Of a stretch of DNA of 64,000 nucleotides, positions 12,990-24,925 are shown piece after piece. The stretch is from Plectrocnemia conspersa (lineage: Eukaryota > Arthropoda > Insecta > Trichoptera > Polycentropodidae): NCBI GenBank assembly GCA_009617715.1, contig VTFK01000010.1, positions 620,001 through 684,000 on the forward strand. Direction: 5' to 3'. The translations under genes were made by a program, and so were the position numbers. Below the pieces are notes generated by a model that saw only the letters and a program-made list of their open reading frames with translations, was not told where the DNA came from and ran no database searches. How positions within the stretch are numbered: position 1 is the first letter of the stretch; each line of letters starts with the position of its first letter.

Positions 12990-12993
<4 letters not shown>

Positions 12994-13021
<28 letters not shown>
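12994..13021. repeat. (AT)n microsatellite
   Basis: Uninterrupted alternating TA for 28 bases. Confidence 0.97.
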
Positions 13022-13024
<3 letters not shown>

Positions 13025-13230
13025 TACGCAATGGATCGTCTTGGAGCTCGAGCTAACTCCTGGCGACTTAGGTTACTGAACCAAATCTGTGTATTGAATT
13101 CAAAAGGCTGCTTGTCTGCATTTTTCCGGATTTCAATTGTGTCGGCCGATGGTCTAAGCCAGGGGTTGACAGACTTTAAAGTGAGAAGAGCTAGGTTGTC
13201 TAGGAAATAGGAACAAATGTTTTCGAGAGA

Positions 13231-13287
13231 TATGTGATTCAAACACAGGTCTTTCAGGTCAAAAGTTAGCCACTTATACCACTCGTT
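13231..13287 (-). repeat. tRNA-like (SINE-type) fragment
   Basis: The minus strand reads CGAGTGGTATAAGTGGCTAAC, then AAAGACCTGTGTTTGAATC, resembling an A box followed by a B box (GTTTGAATC). Similar to 32222-32280. Too degraded to be a functional tRNA: no closing acceptor stem was seen. Confidence 0.45.
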
Positions 13288-13299
13288 TATCGTGATTTA

Positions 13300-15420
13300 T
13301 TTGAACATGTGGCGAGCAATACATATTTGCTTTAATTGCGCTGAATTTTTTCGCGTCATTTCGCTACTTTATTATATATGAAATTATTTTCTGGTATAAA
13401 ATTTAATGTCGTTGCTTTTATGCGCGTTCGTAGAATAAAAGATCCACTATTTTTAATGACTTTATTTATAGTTAAGTTAATTTCCCTCTGCATTTTGCAC
13501 AAATAAATTGATTATAAAGCGATGATATAGGCTGGTCGCTGTTCATTCCGAGATTTTTAGTTGAGTTATATACAAACTTTGTAAGTCAATTAAATAAACA
13601 GAAATTGGCTAGCTGTAAATTTAATTAATTGTGATTTAATGTATGTTTTTTTAAGTACAATTATTTTTTTGTATTCATGGTCCAATGCTGGATAATCAAT
13701 ATGCTGACACGAATAAAACGTTGGATCAGCATCGACAAAATTTAGTCAAGCGCCACTAAACAATTACAGTTGAATGGTTTTGCGAAAAGTTCATAAAATT
13801 AAACACTGCCCTTTAAAAGGACAGACCTACATTATTAAACGGAAGCGATTTTTTTAACGCGACAATGTTTAACCACACGTAGCGATGATGGCGAAATAAA
13901 AATTAAAATAATTTCATTAGGATGTTATAAAGTATCCATAAAATCATTTGACATTACAAAATTTAATATATAAGCTTTCAGAAAGGTGTGCATTATTACT
14001 TGTTGTATAAATGATGGAAAAATTTGCATCAACGCAATAAATATTAAGACAAAAAGCATGAAAATATTTTTTGTATCTATAATAATAAATCTGCAATTAA
14101 ATAAATTCATTGCGATTATTAATTGTTTTATTGAATAATATTGTATGTAAATAAGCATTTTAATTTTACTTAAAAATATAAAATTTAGACTAGATTATTA
14201 TATTTAGTTAAAGTTGAATTGAAATTTATGAATATTATGAAAATAAAAGTGAAAAATTCAATCAAAGAGTCAATCTGAAATTTTGAGCTTCAAAACAGTA
14301 ACACTACACTTAAACATTCAGTAAAATTTTTTTAAGCTCTTTAACTATAAGGATATGTTAATGTCAGTCTTGTAAAAATTGTTCCGTTTCTTTTTAGTAT
14401 ATTCAGCCTTTCTTATATGAAAATTATAAGGGGTTATATTTTCATCCCTTAAGTGTGAACATGAAAATAAATTGAAACCATTATTTTGTATTTAATTTAA
14501 ATGCGTTTATTATGTGTAGATACATTTAAATAATTTTAAATTATATTTAGAATTTAAAAATATAAACAATATTATATTACAACCATATTTAGTAAAATTA
14601 AAATTCTTTTAAACTTTAGATTTAAATGACATTTATCTGATGTTTACATTTTGAAAAAAGTTTTTAATGTAAATAGTTAAGTTATTACAATGTTACAGCT
14701 TATTTACATGCATACATATTGACCTAAGTTATTCCATATACAAAGATATATACTGTAGAATACAAATATTTTTTTATTTCTTGAGTATTGGAAAACATCA
14801 AGTAATGAGAAACACTAATTGGGAAGTAAAGGGTATTTAACCTAAGTAGTAAAGAGAGTTAATACTAAAACTACAGCTGAATCATTTTGTAGTGTCTCAT
14901 GGGTTAACAATAGATAAAGGTATTCGAATAATTTCTAAATTTGAACAATTTTTATGATAAATACTTTACAATATTTTTTATAAAATATATGAATGACAGA
15001 ATCTTATATATAATATATCGTAACCTAATATCTAGTTTCTATAAAAAAAAATAGGTAGCATTTAATTAACATTGGTTCTAATTTCGTCATGGAAATGCGA
15101 ATTAATTTAAATTTTTTTTACTAATTCTCAGTTGCAAATTTGTAATGAACATTTATGAAAATGTGTCTATGATGTCCTAAATGGATTCATGAATGAGTAG
15201 GGATTCATTATTTCAATTGTTATAAGCGAATTAGTTAATATAACGTGCAAGATATCAAGCAATTATAATTTGACCACAAAAATGCAATAAAAGGGGTACA
15301 GTGTTGATTTGGTTTTTGTATGACACTGTTTCTGGAACAATTTAGGAAGCCACATATGTATATGTGATGTTCACCCAATGTGTAAATATGTATGTGGGCT
15401 ACGGTGGGTCGATTTTTATC
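13300..15420. other. AT-rich DNA, nothing recognised
   Basis: The open frame at 13925-14158 (minus) is hydrophobic low-complexity with no domain. No gene supported. Confidence 0.5.
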
Positions 15421-15800
15421 ACTCACATACACATACTCCTTTTCATCGTGAATGAACTGTATTAACCTACCCCCTTGGTCGCACTCGAGGGCTGGCTAGC
15501 TACACTAGCTGTAGCCACATAACCACCACCTGCCACACACCAAACACCAATCGCCCGTTTCGCCCCCATCAGGACGACCCTATAAACACGGTGCCTTGAT
15601 TGTCTAAGGTTTTAGTGGCACACACACGACAACTGTGCTAGGACCGACCATATTACTCGATCGACTGTGAAATAGTACATATCGTAAAACACGAACTGAC
15701 TTTTGCATCGGTAAAGTCGATTTATATGCATGTGCTGCTGTTGTTGTCTGGAATGCGAGACGGAGATTGTGTTTAAGTTCTTTCTTCACGTGCTTCACAA
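15420..15800. other. GC-richer island, possible conserved non-coding element
   Basis: About 380 bp rich in CACC/CCACCACCTGCC words, including E-box-like CACCTG and CACGTG. Open frames here are short and without domains. Possibly regulatory. Confidence 0.35.
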
Positions 15801-15981
15801 ATAAGTATGTAATCTTAAATATATTTAATTGTTTTTTTTATTTATGCATATCGTCACTTGTACAATGATGTTTTAAATTTAAAGCAAAATAATCATTTCT
15901 TATAAATTCTAAACTAATAATTCAAGTTGAAAACATGATTGATAAGAGGTGTAATTTTAAATAAAAAATTTTTTAAGCATT

Positions 15982-16016
15982 TTTTCTTAGTAACTATTGT
16001 ATAGTTACTAAGAAAA
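15982..16016. repeat. Perfect 16-bp inverted repeat, 3-nt loop
   Basis: Arms TTTTCTTAGTAACTAT (15982-15997) and its exact inverse (16001-16016) around TGT. Isolated in AT-rich DNA; no T run or gene end that would make it a terminator. Confidence 0.9.
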
Positions 16017-16399
16017 GTTACAGGTACAAAACTATGAAAATAACAAATGATTATTTATTAAATTTCCGCAAAATATTTAGGAAATAAACCCAAAAACATT
16101 AAAATAAATTGGATCATATCTCAAAAAATAATACATTTTTAATTAAAATTGTCAAATATGTTTATTATAAAATATAAAACGGAGATAATTTAACCCATTA
16201 AAACTGTAAATAAAAAAAAAACTGTACGTATTTTTGAAGACATATGCATTTTTATGGTCAGTAAATATTTTTTTTTTAAATTAATTGTTGTGTTTTAAAA
16301 TTAAATTGAGTATTATATTTTGACCGAATGTTTGTATTTAAACACAAAACAAAAATAGCCATTGATATTTAATATATTAATACCATTTTTCTGCCTTTC

Positions 16400-16770
16400 A
16401 CCAAAATGGTGATGAAATCTCTCGACATGGGAATTTAAGAAAACGTTGTATATACGGATTTTGAGAATGTCTTCAAAAATGTTTGTAATAGGTTATTGTT
16501 TTCTTGGTTTCTCAGATTATTTAAGTCGGTTATTCTCGAGTTATTTAAGCGATCATAGCCGATTTGTAACCTATGGCGGCCGATTGTCGAAAGGGTATTT
16601 TACCCCTTTAGAAATATCTCAAGAATCTTCCTTGGGCTTAAATTAACATAAATACGATAGTTACAAATTTAAGTTTCTTCTGTATGAAGATGATTTAAAT
16701 TGTAAAAATGCATTCAATCTATGGCAGGCTCTTTATTTCATACATATAAAATATAATATGAACATCAACT
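16400..16770 (+). mobile_element. LINE reverse-transcriptase fragment
   Basis: Three plus-strand pieces in different frames follow RT order: YTDFENVFKNVCNRLLF (palm block with the first Asp), LGFSDYLSRLFSSYLSDHSR and VSQGS-like ISQESSLG, then KFKFLLYEDDLNCK, a decayed YADD box. Frameshifts separate them. A dead fragment of a non-LTR element, in the same broad group as the fragments near 30.7, 51.3 and 56.5 kb. Confidence 0.72.
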
Positions 16771-17279
16771 TAATATAGAGAAAAAAAATAATAATATAAT
16801 TTATTTCTTAATGCACAAAGGTGTTTTTTTATTCCATTGAGGAAGCCTGCTACATTTTTATTTTTGCGAATTGTCTTAGAAATATTTGTATACAAAATCA
16901 TAACTTCGTATAATATTCCACTGGCCGTACTCATTTCCTCAAATTATTTATATTTCTAGTATTAAATTGATGTACATCATTTTTTTGATTATTAAATATT
17001 TTTTTGTAATATATAAATAATTAGCGCGAATCACATAAATTATTTAAAAAATTAAACTCGCTTTGTATTAGTTGATATATCAACAGAGAGTTGAAAATCT
17101 GAATTAATAAATTATGTATGTATGAAATAGCTGTAAAACTAAACAAATGATTTAATAAAACTGACTTTAAAAATGCCGTTTCTGATTTCATTACTGTGAA
17201 TATTTAAGGTTAGCTAAGCAGACGTAATTTAACCCATTTTAAATTTGAAATATAGCTTTGAAGTGTTATTTTTACCACA

Positions 17280-17630
17280 AAAACTAATACAACACGTCAC
17301 TGGGGACACGGTTTACAGAACACATTATCTGGGGGCGCAGACCATCTAAACTCTGTCAGCGGGATTATACTTTAATCATAGTCTTGCGACGTGGATGCGG
17401 CTCTAAACGCTGCAGTGGTAGGAGCTGATTCAGACCCCTCTTCGGAGAATGCTTTGAATGTAGATCCGAATAGCCATAAAACTGCTGGAGTCATTAAAAA
17501 ATGGATATCAGCCAAGGACAAATGCTTGATTGATGTCTGGTTTACTAAAAGGCCCTTAATTTGCGACTCGAAATTTCTGTACAAAGAATGGTGCGCGCTG
17601 TAAGCTCTTGTCGACGACTTAGACTACACT
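17280..17630. other. Island with open frames on both strands, unclassified
   Basis: The minus frame 17584-17372 includes SLADIHFLMTPAVLWLFGST and an acidic/Ser/Ala tail; the plus frame 17391-17603 is also open. The composition is coding-like. I recognise neither product. It may be a piece of a mobile element or a short exon. Confidence 0.3.
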
Positions 17631-17639
17631 TAGGTTCTA

Positions 17640-20600
17640 AGAAACATTTTTTTTTGTATGGTCAACGGTTGTCAAATTACATAAATTAATATACTATAAT
17701 TTATTTTATTTATAGTACAATAAAATAATATGAAAAATATTTAGTTTTTAGTTTGATTCGAAGAACTTCTCTGTTTAATGAAAATATTTATACGCTCAAC
17801 AATTACAGTTTAAATATTTTATTGCACTTAGGGTTATGAATCATTGAAGTATTTATACTTTTACTATTATTCATTTAATATTAAAAAACTGATTGTTGTC
17901 TGCTTAAAAAATCTGTTGTCTGCTTAAATTATGAATAAGTGTAATAGTAATGAAATGTAAAATATTTAAAATTTTCGTGGTACTTGAGATTTTATTAGTT
18001 TATTAGCGGTTTGACAAATATCTCAAATATGATGCTGAGAGTCAAAATGAACTTATAAGGGATTCAAAATGATGGTCAAAATCTATTTAAAGCTTTTCTG
18101 TACAAAAAAAAATATTAAAGCGGTTAAATTAATAATGTTTTTTGAGTGAAATGCTGTAAAAATTTACGCTGCACGGCTAAAATTATTGCTCTGCTTAAAT
18201 TATTGCCTGGCAAAACTATAACGTAAATGTCCCGCGATGTCGTAAATGTTATGATTTTTTAATCATTGTGAAATTCAAAAATTGACACCTGCTCTAATAA
18301 AACATAATTTAGACACGTATGAATTAAAATATAAATATAGATATATAGTTCAATAGATATTTATAGAAGTAATTCACCATTTAAAGTCACTAAAATAATT
18401 AAAAAATATATGATTATATATTTAAATGTACAATATACATATATATATCCTGTAATTATAGTAGCACAAGAATATATATTATGTACTTGAATACGTATGT
18501 TGTATTGATTTTTAGTATCATGAAAATAGTATAAAATATTGATTGATATTTATATTAAGTAATGTGTTTTTTTTTTAAATATAATTTTTCAACTTAAAAT
18601 AGTGTAGCAAATACTTTTAAATTTAAGTTTTAACTAACAGTCTGTCGTACATTGGGTGCTAAAACCTGAGTACGTATTTTGTTAAATCAGTGTTGATACA
18701 ATATTTATAAACAAAATTGCATTTAAAAATTTACGATGGCAAAGTGAACAATTTGTACAAAATTGTATTTTATATGAATTTCTTAAAAAAAATCAAGAGC
18801 TACAGCTACTAAAAGCATTTGTTAAGTGGTAGATGATTTATTAGAAAAAATGACATTCATTTCGGGATTACCCAATATTATTTTATGGTTACAGTATACC
18901 AATATACATATGTTATGGATGTTTATTGAACACGATAATTTGGTATTAATCATCGATTAATATTTATTTTTATGTATTTTTCACCAACTGTTGTGGTCAT
19001 TAAGTATAGAAAATTGGAAGTGCTTTTTACTGACAGCTTTTTTTGTTGTGACAGGTGAAGTTGGTCGATTTCGTCGATAAGGTACACACAGACGAGAAAA
19101 TGTGGGCCATTAGTTGATATCGGGATATATGTAAAATTACTTTGTTTTTTTTTCAGTCAGTACACTCGTTTTGTAAGCGGTAAATATTGATTAAAATGAA
19201 CAAAGTCAACGTTATACCTACATATGTATGTATATTTTTAGCATACAATTCAAACACGGAAAGAGATGTTGATTATTATTGTTATTTGGGCGTTGTTATT
19301 GTACAAAAATAAAAACGAGACAAATCCTTATGTCATATTATAGTCTTTTTTGAGCCAAAAATTTCCATTCATGAAAAGCCCACGTACTTTTTTGATTATG
19401 CCTTTCTTAGAAACGATAGTCATTAGCTCTGCTTTTCATACTTTTCATTTTCGAGAGGGGTACATATTCTAGGAATCTGAATCAAATTTCATAAAATCGA
19501 TAGCTTTCCGAGAAAAGCTGCAGCCTCTGCGGTTTTATATAAAAGGAATAATTACGTGGCAGTTTCAATAGCCAATTATATGCTAACGAATTCCTGATTG
19601 AATACTTTTTATGCTTTTTATTAAAATCTTATATTGTCTCTGTAATGAAATATATTTCAGTATGTGTTAATTTAAATTTGATCCTTACTTATTTATTGTT
19701 TTATAATTTGTTGCATTAAATATCTTGAAATTAAAAAAAAATATGCATAATGATGCGCAGAATGCAAAAACAAACCTACAGAGTTTCTGTAAATTATATA
19801 TTATACGATACTGTTAATTTTTCTCTTTTTAATATATTTTCTAGAAATATATTTATAAGAGCAAATGAAACTTTGCTTAAAGGATATTTAAACCTTTTTA
19901 ATAAAAATCGGTTCCCATTATAATTATTTGCTACTCAGGGTTTTATATAGACTAGAAAATGCGTTATTGTGATTAAGTGAATTAAATCTTTTACTAAAAA
20001 ACATATATTTTTTTATGTATTATTTTTATTAAATATAAAGACCTAAATATATTTCAATAATCAATCAGCAGTATTTGTGTAATGCCTAAAGAGGTATTAT
20101 ATATTACATATATGATAAATTATGTAGCAACCAATTTATAAAATATTTTCATTTAATACTCTAATAGGATCAAGAGCGAATTTATATATATATCTGGTAA
20201 GCCTAACAAAAAATCATATTGAGAAATATATGATGAAAATTCTATTTATATCCTCGCGATAAGCATGCCATATCCTTTTCCGTGACAATATGCGAATATT
20301 CAGATGATAGAATCATATATTATTACTCAATATGGATATCCAACCGCGTGCACATTAATATAATATATATAGAAATATTTTATGCGCGAGCTTTTGACGG
20401 TATTGAATTTAACCGTCACTCGTATGACACGCAATATGTCAATTGGGATAACATCATTGTTCCATGACATTATGCATTCTGTTTTCGCTGTCTCCCTACC
20501 AGTAAATAGACATATAAGGGCAATGAATGACAATCATTTAGATACGAAGTAAAAATTCTCATACATGCATCGAATGTAAATTAAAAACACATATGCTATA

Positions 20601-20945
20601 GTTTAATTTTTCTGTTACACCAAACCTCTTCTACTTTTAAGGTTTTATAAATATCAGTTTTAGTATTACACTTATATTAGTTATTACCTTGTGATAAATT
20701 AAATATATTTCTTTGATATAGATGCTTTTTATATTTAATAACCATGCTGTTGTGCCCTTCAAATATAAAAAAATTGAAGTATGATACTTTTCTTATGAAA
20801 TACATCTGTAAAATTATTGTTAGCAAGCATTTTTCTTTAAACAATGAGCTTTAAAAGTACATATTTTGAAATTAAAAATATATTCTTTCATTGCTGTTAC
20901 AAGCTTTCTAAATGACGTAGTTTAATATGTATTATAGTTTAATCT
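17640..20945. other. AT-rich DNA upstream of the STMND1-like gene
   Basis: No gene recognised. 20240-20520 is somewhat GC-richer with short open frames on both strands. A short tandem of TCTGTTGTCTGCTTAAA-like words lies at about 17892-17928. Confidence 0.45.
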
Positions 20946-21007
20946 TCATTGTCGTTGTTTAAGGTAGTCAACAATGTGATGTGGCGGCTGTAGAACGTGG
21001 TGCAATA

Positions 21008-21182
21008 ATGGGCTGTGGTTCTTCATCTCCAGTGAATGTGGTGGACGGGGAGGGTCCGAACGGAAAGCTGGGCAAAAGGGACCAGGAGGGTCGAGGAATC
21101 CGCCCTCCACCCACGGGGGCCGACGACGATGATATCCCAACGGAAGTGCTTCCGGAATCTGCGCCGGCGCCAGTTAAGCCAC
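21008..21182 (+). CDS. STMND1-like exon 1 (N-terminus)
   Basis: Codes residues 1-58 plus the first base of codon 59. The donor after 21182 reads GTAGGA, a moderate match. Without splicing the frame runs on to a stop near 21239. A possible acceptor (pyrimidine-rich stretch ending AAG just before 20964) suggests that the 5' UTR may begin in an upstream exon. Confidence 0.8.
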
Positions 21183-24100
21183 GTAGGATGACTTTACAAA
21201 TATTTTACAACAAAACTGCACCAATGTGTCATATCTGTTAGGGCTTCGTGTAAAATGTTGCGAGAAATATAAACATACCTCATAGATAGATATATATTTT
21301 TCCGCTTTTGAAGCAACTTTTTTTATACAATCAAAGTAAAGCAGTCAATATTAATGGACTGAATTTTTATATAATCTAATATACTAAATGTATCGCTTTT
21401 GAAGTTACTTTTTTCATACAATCAAAGTGAAACAGTAATTAATGGGCTTTATTTTTGAATAATCGAATACACATTTCGAAAAACCATAAATAAACACACT
21501 CACTCAGTCACATGTAAGGGTAAACTTTACTGCGTTATGGTTCTTTCCCATAATGATGATTGATATTTTCCCCTTCTGCTAGTATACTTTTAAAATCGCA
21601 TCTGTAATTAGATGTATGTGCTAAGAAATTATTAAATAAATATATTTGTATTATTGTATAACATTATTGTATCACCTTTCACGAACGTACGTTCCATGAT
21701 GAATATTTAATATATGTATATAAAACCGTGAGTGAAACGTTGTGATTGATTATTACCTGATTTATGTATCAAGTGTATTAAGTCAAAATACTTTATATTA
21801 ATATTTAAATTAGTATTGTATCTTGAAAATCAATACTACAGTTGCTGATATATATTTAAATATATGCGCAATATTTTATTGTGAGTATTTTTTTGTATAC
21901 AAATATTATTTTAAATAAAAAATCAATTTATTTACATAAATTTACAAGAGTACAAAATAAAAATATGTTAATTTATAAAACTTTATATATTTTCAGATGA
22001 GAAATTTGCAGCAAAGTATTCACAAAAACCCCTTCATTAAAAATGTGAAAAGCAATGAAAGTATTCATTAAACTTTTCGCAGATTAAACAGATAACTTTG
22101 TGATGCTTTTGACAGATCAAAATAGAAAAAAAGTTACATTTTTTATTTATTTATTGCGATTTTACATTAATGACCTATAATTTTGATGAACATATTTATT
22201 ATTTTACAATATATATTAAATTAAATGAAAGTCTTATTTATTAAAATGTGCCTTGTCTAAAAAGAGTAATATAGTTTGTACTTATTACTACATCTATTTA
22301 AGTGTCTTATTTTTTATTCCTCCCCAAAAATACATGAGTTTTTTAGTATAACTAATTTATTTAGTTTAACTTTACTTATATAAAACTAAAAAAATTAAAA
22401 TTGTTTTCTTTATTCAAGTTGTCACTTTTGATTAATTTTCAGCATTAGCTTTTGAGATACCTATTATGGACGACGAAGACATTAGCACAGAGGGCTTAGT
22501 CAAAAAGCATCCCCCGCGTCCTCCGAAGCGGCTTCAGAGGCTTAATACCATGGAGCCTTCACCCCCGTCACTCCAGGAACTCCAGGAAAAGCTCGAATCG
22601 GCTGAAAAGAGGAGACAAACGGTACGAACGCTAAAATATTCATCTCGTCCAATTCCGCGCCTCCTTGCGCGCGTATACATTTTTAATTGAAGCCGAAATA
22701 TATTCGGAATCTGCGGCGGCGTAATAATAAAATATTAACAGTAGTAAACGTGTGTAGTGAATTTTATACGGCTCCCCTGGGCACCGTGCGGAAATATTGC
22801 CGTAAACACGCCAAAAGCTCCTTTCTTTCGCGTTTTTCCACCATCTTCAGCCACTCGCATAATACATGGACCGTAAACGCCGCTCGATAATGCAAGCACC
22901 GTTTTGTAACTATTCAATATAATATATAGTTTTATTCAGTTAAATCATTTAAATTATTAAAACTAATATAAAATTTACATATATGTTTTTCATGTGTAAA
23001 TTATTATTAAAATTTATAGAATAGCTTTGGACGGTTCACAAAATATTCCTGACGGTTTTGTGCTCTTTTTCGCCTTCCATTCAGTTGCTTCCTTCTTCTT
23101 GTACTTAATTTTCAGTACTGATTATCAAGACAACTGAGAACTCAGACTTCTTCGCTGGAGTGTCGAGTTAAATTATTGTCAGCTGTGATCTGACGCAATG
23201 ACGCTGGATGATATGCTGATTTTTTTCGTGCTGTGACTCCTTGGCGTCTTTTTCTTAACTTTTGATACGAGACGGTATTTATTTTCATTTGTTCAAAATG
23301 GTCATTAGACATTTCAACTAATTACGCAGGTAAACCCCTACAAAATCATGTGTGTTTAAGAAATGCTTTTACAGAAGATTTGCCATGATCATAAAATTTG
23401 CATTTACATAAATTGACATAAATAAAATTTACCTGAAGATTTATATAAAAAATATAATGCTATAAATGCAGCATTGAAACATAAAAATATGTATATAAAG
23501 TACAAATATAACTTAAAATCTGCAAAAAATGTTTGATGCTTTAATGACTGTATTAATTTATTAATTTATTCGTAACGACTAATTATTTAATTTATTCCTT
23601 AAACGTAAAATATAGTTGCTTATAGCGTTTTCTAGTAATTGTCTTCATTGTAATTATACCGGTATTCAAACAACAACTTATTTAAATTACCTTTTTATGA
23701 ATGTTCTTCGCTTGCCATTAAATTTTATTTCGATATTTTACCTAAATGCCATCTTTTCTATTTCAACAATTGATGAAACATGTGTGTTTGTGGTCCATTT
23801 CTAAAATTAGAGAAATGTGTCGTTAAAATATTTATTTGGCGGTCAGAAAAAAATAGTGCCAATCCCGACCGCGTGCCTATTTGCCGTTGATCTTGTTTTT
23901 CAGTCTTATACGTAATATTTACAACTTGGTCCTAACAGAAAATTTAGTGCCTAGTATTTTAATAGTTAATACTAATAACATTCCATACTAAGTTCTTTAT
24001 AAAAATAATTATGCACGAAACTGTTAATTTAAGCAGTTAATTTGTTAATGTTATATTATAATTATGTTAAAAAAATAGAATTTAATAATCGATACATATA

Positions 24101-24925
24101 TAGAAAGACAAATTTTGATAGAATGAAGTACGTGGAATTTATTCAATTGAATTTTTAAGAACAGCCCCATTTGCTCTCTGTCCGGGCTTTTGTGTCACGT
24201 CGTTTCGCCATTACTTATATTGTGTTCAATGTTTATAGATTCTGCAGAATAGAATAGCGTCGGCTAACAAGACCACTAGACAGCTTTCAAGGACGATAAA
24301 CGGCGACAATGAAGACGACGAGTTGATCGTAAGATATATTTAATATAATATATGTATGTAATACTAACCTGATATATAAAATAAAATCAGCTCTGGTTTT
24401 GAAGTTGTCATCGTTTATTTCTAAAGTTTATTTATGATAATATAGTGATTTTTTGGTATTAAATTACAATTAAAGATGTTTAAAGTAAAAATCACTATAA
24501 ATTTGTGATTATTTGGTTACATATAAAAATTATTTTTATTAGCATATTTTATTACAAAGTTATCCTTTTATTTCAACTAAATGTATTGATTTTTAATTTA
24601 GCAATACTTTTCTTTATCTCGAAAAGTTTTTTTTAAATTACGTATCATTTGATTAACTGTATTATTTTTTAATTATTTATTATATTATTCAAAGCTAACA
24701 GAACATTACTTAAGCTTTGTCTGTGATTTTATCACAATTTCATTAGAAAATAAATCAATGTTCGATACTTACCTCTAGATAACTGTAATTCTGGAATGTT
24801 AAATTGAATGAATATGTGTTAATCAATACTTTATTTTGCAGGAAGATCTATTGAGATCGCCATCGAAAGATATGACTCAAATAAAAAACATGATCAACAC
24901 TGAAGAGCATGGAATCAAGACGTAG
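21008..24925 (+). CDS. STMND1-like protein with short stathmin-like domain (4 exons, 175 aa)
   Basis: Coding exons are 21008-21182, 22443-22621, 24239-24328 and 24842-24925 (TAG stop at 24923). Intron phases are 1, 0 and 0, all introns are GT-AG, and the joined frame is open for 175 codons. The ATG at 21008 is chosen because it gives MGCGSSS, a typical N-myristoylation (Gly2) plus Cys3 acylation start; the frame upstream of it offers only a GTG. Residues 1-58 are acidic, Gly/Pro-rich and probably disordered. Residues 60-100 hold LAFEIPI and a PPRPPKRLQRL stretch. Residues 101-118 (SLQELQEKLESAEKRRQT) match the start of the stathmin tubulin-binding helix. The rest is short, with an acidic cluster near 139-146. 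Known family: stathmins bind tubulin dimers; STMND1 combines an MGCG start, a Pro/Lys/Arg stretch and a short stathmin helix. Inference: a membrane-anchored stathmin relative. The long helix of classical stathmin is absent, so tubulin sequestration is uncertain. Exon structure is solid; the family name is less so. Confidence 0.85.
21303..21475 (+). repeat. Two-copy tandem duplication in STMND1-like intron 1
   Basis: CGCTTTTGAAG at 21303 recurs at 21394, a period of 91 bp. Both copies continue with CTTTTTT.ATACAATCAAAGT and a CAGT..ATTAATGG.CT stretch. The copies are diverged, so the duplication is not recent. Confidence 0.82.
22443..22621 (+). CDS. STMND1-like exon 2 (stathmin-like segment)
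   Basis: The acceptor is a T-rich stretch ending TTTTCAG at 22442; the donor after 22621 reads GTACGA. The first two bases complete codon 59 as proline. The exon codes residues 60-118, including the Pro/Arg/Lys-rich stretch and the LQELQEKLESAEKRRQ helix. Without splicing the frame stays open to about 22690, which would give a short alternative C-terminus. Confidence 0.85.
22640..23340. other. GC-richer patches in STMND1-like intron 2
   Basis: Two patches (about 22640-22910 and 23030-23340) stand out from the AT-rich intron. Overlapping open frames on both strands at 22687-22917 have no domain. Possibly intronic regulatory DNA. Confidence 0.3.
24239..24328 (+). CDS. STMND1-like exon 3
   Basis: Exactly 30 codons (residues 119-148), phase 0 on both sides. 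The acceptor ends TTTATAG at 24238; the donor GTAAGA at 24329 is strong. The peptide opens ILQNRIASANKTTRQLSR, continuing the helix, and ends with an acidic run. Confidence 0.82.
24842..24925 (+). CDS. STMND1-like exon 4 (C-terminus)
   Basis: The acceptor TATTTTGCAG ends at 24841. The exon codes residues 149-175 and then TAG; it opens EDLLRSPSKDMTQIKNM and ends EEHGIKT. AATAAA-like sequences follow (for example near 25469), but I cannot pick the cleavage site. Confidence 0.82.
   Translation, partial: EDLLRSPSKDMTQIKNMINTEEHGIKT

Noticed and set aside
20981..21007. Start of the STMND1-like protein at 20981
   Set aside because: That codon is GTG; the ATG at 21008 gives the MGCGSSS acylation-type N-terminus.
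20946..21140. Minus-strand frame opposite STMND1-like exon 1
   Set aside because: Shadow of the Gly/Pro-rich plus-strand exon.
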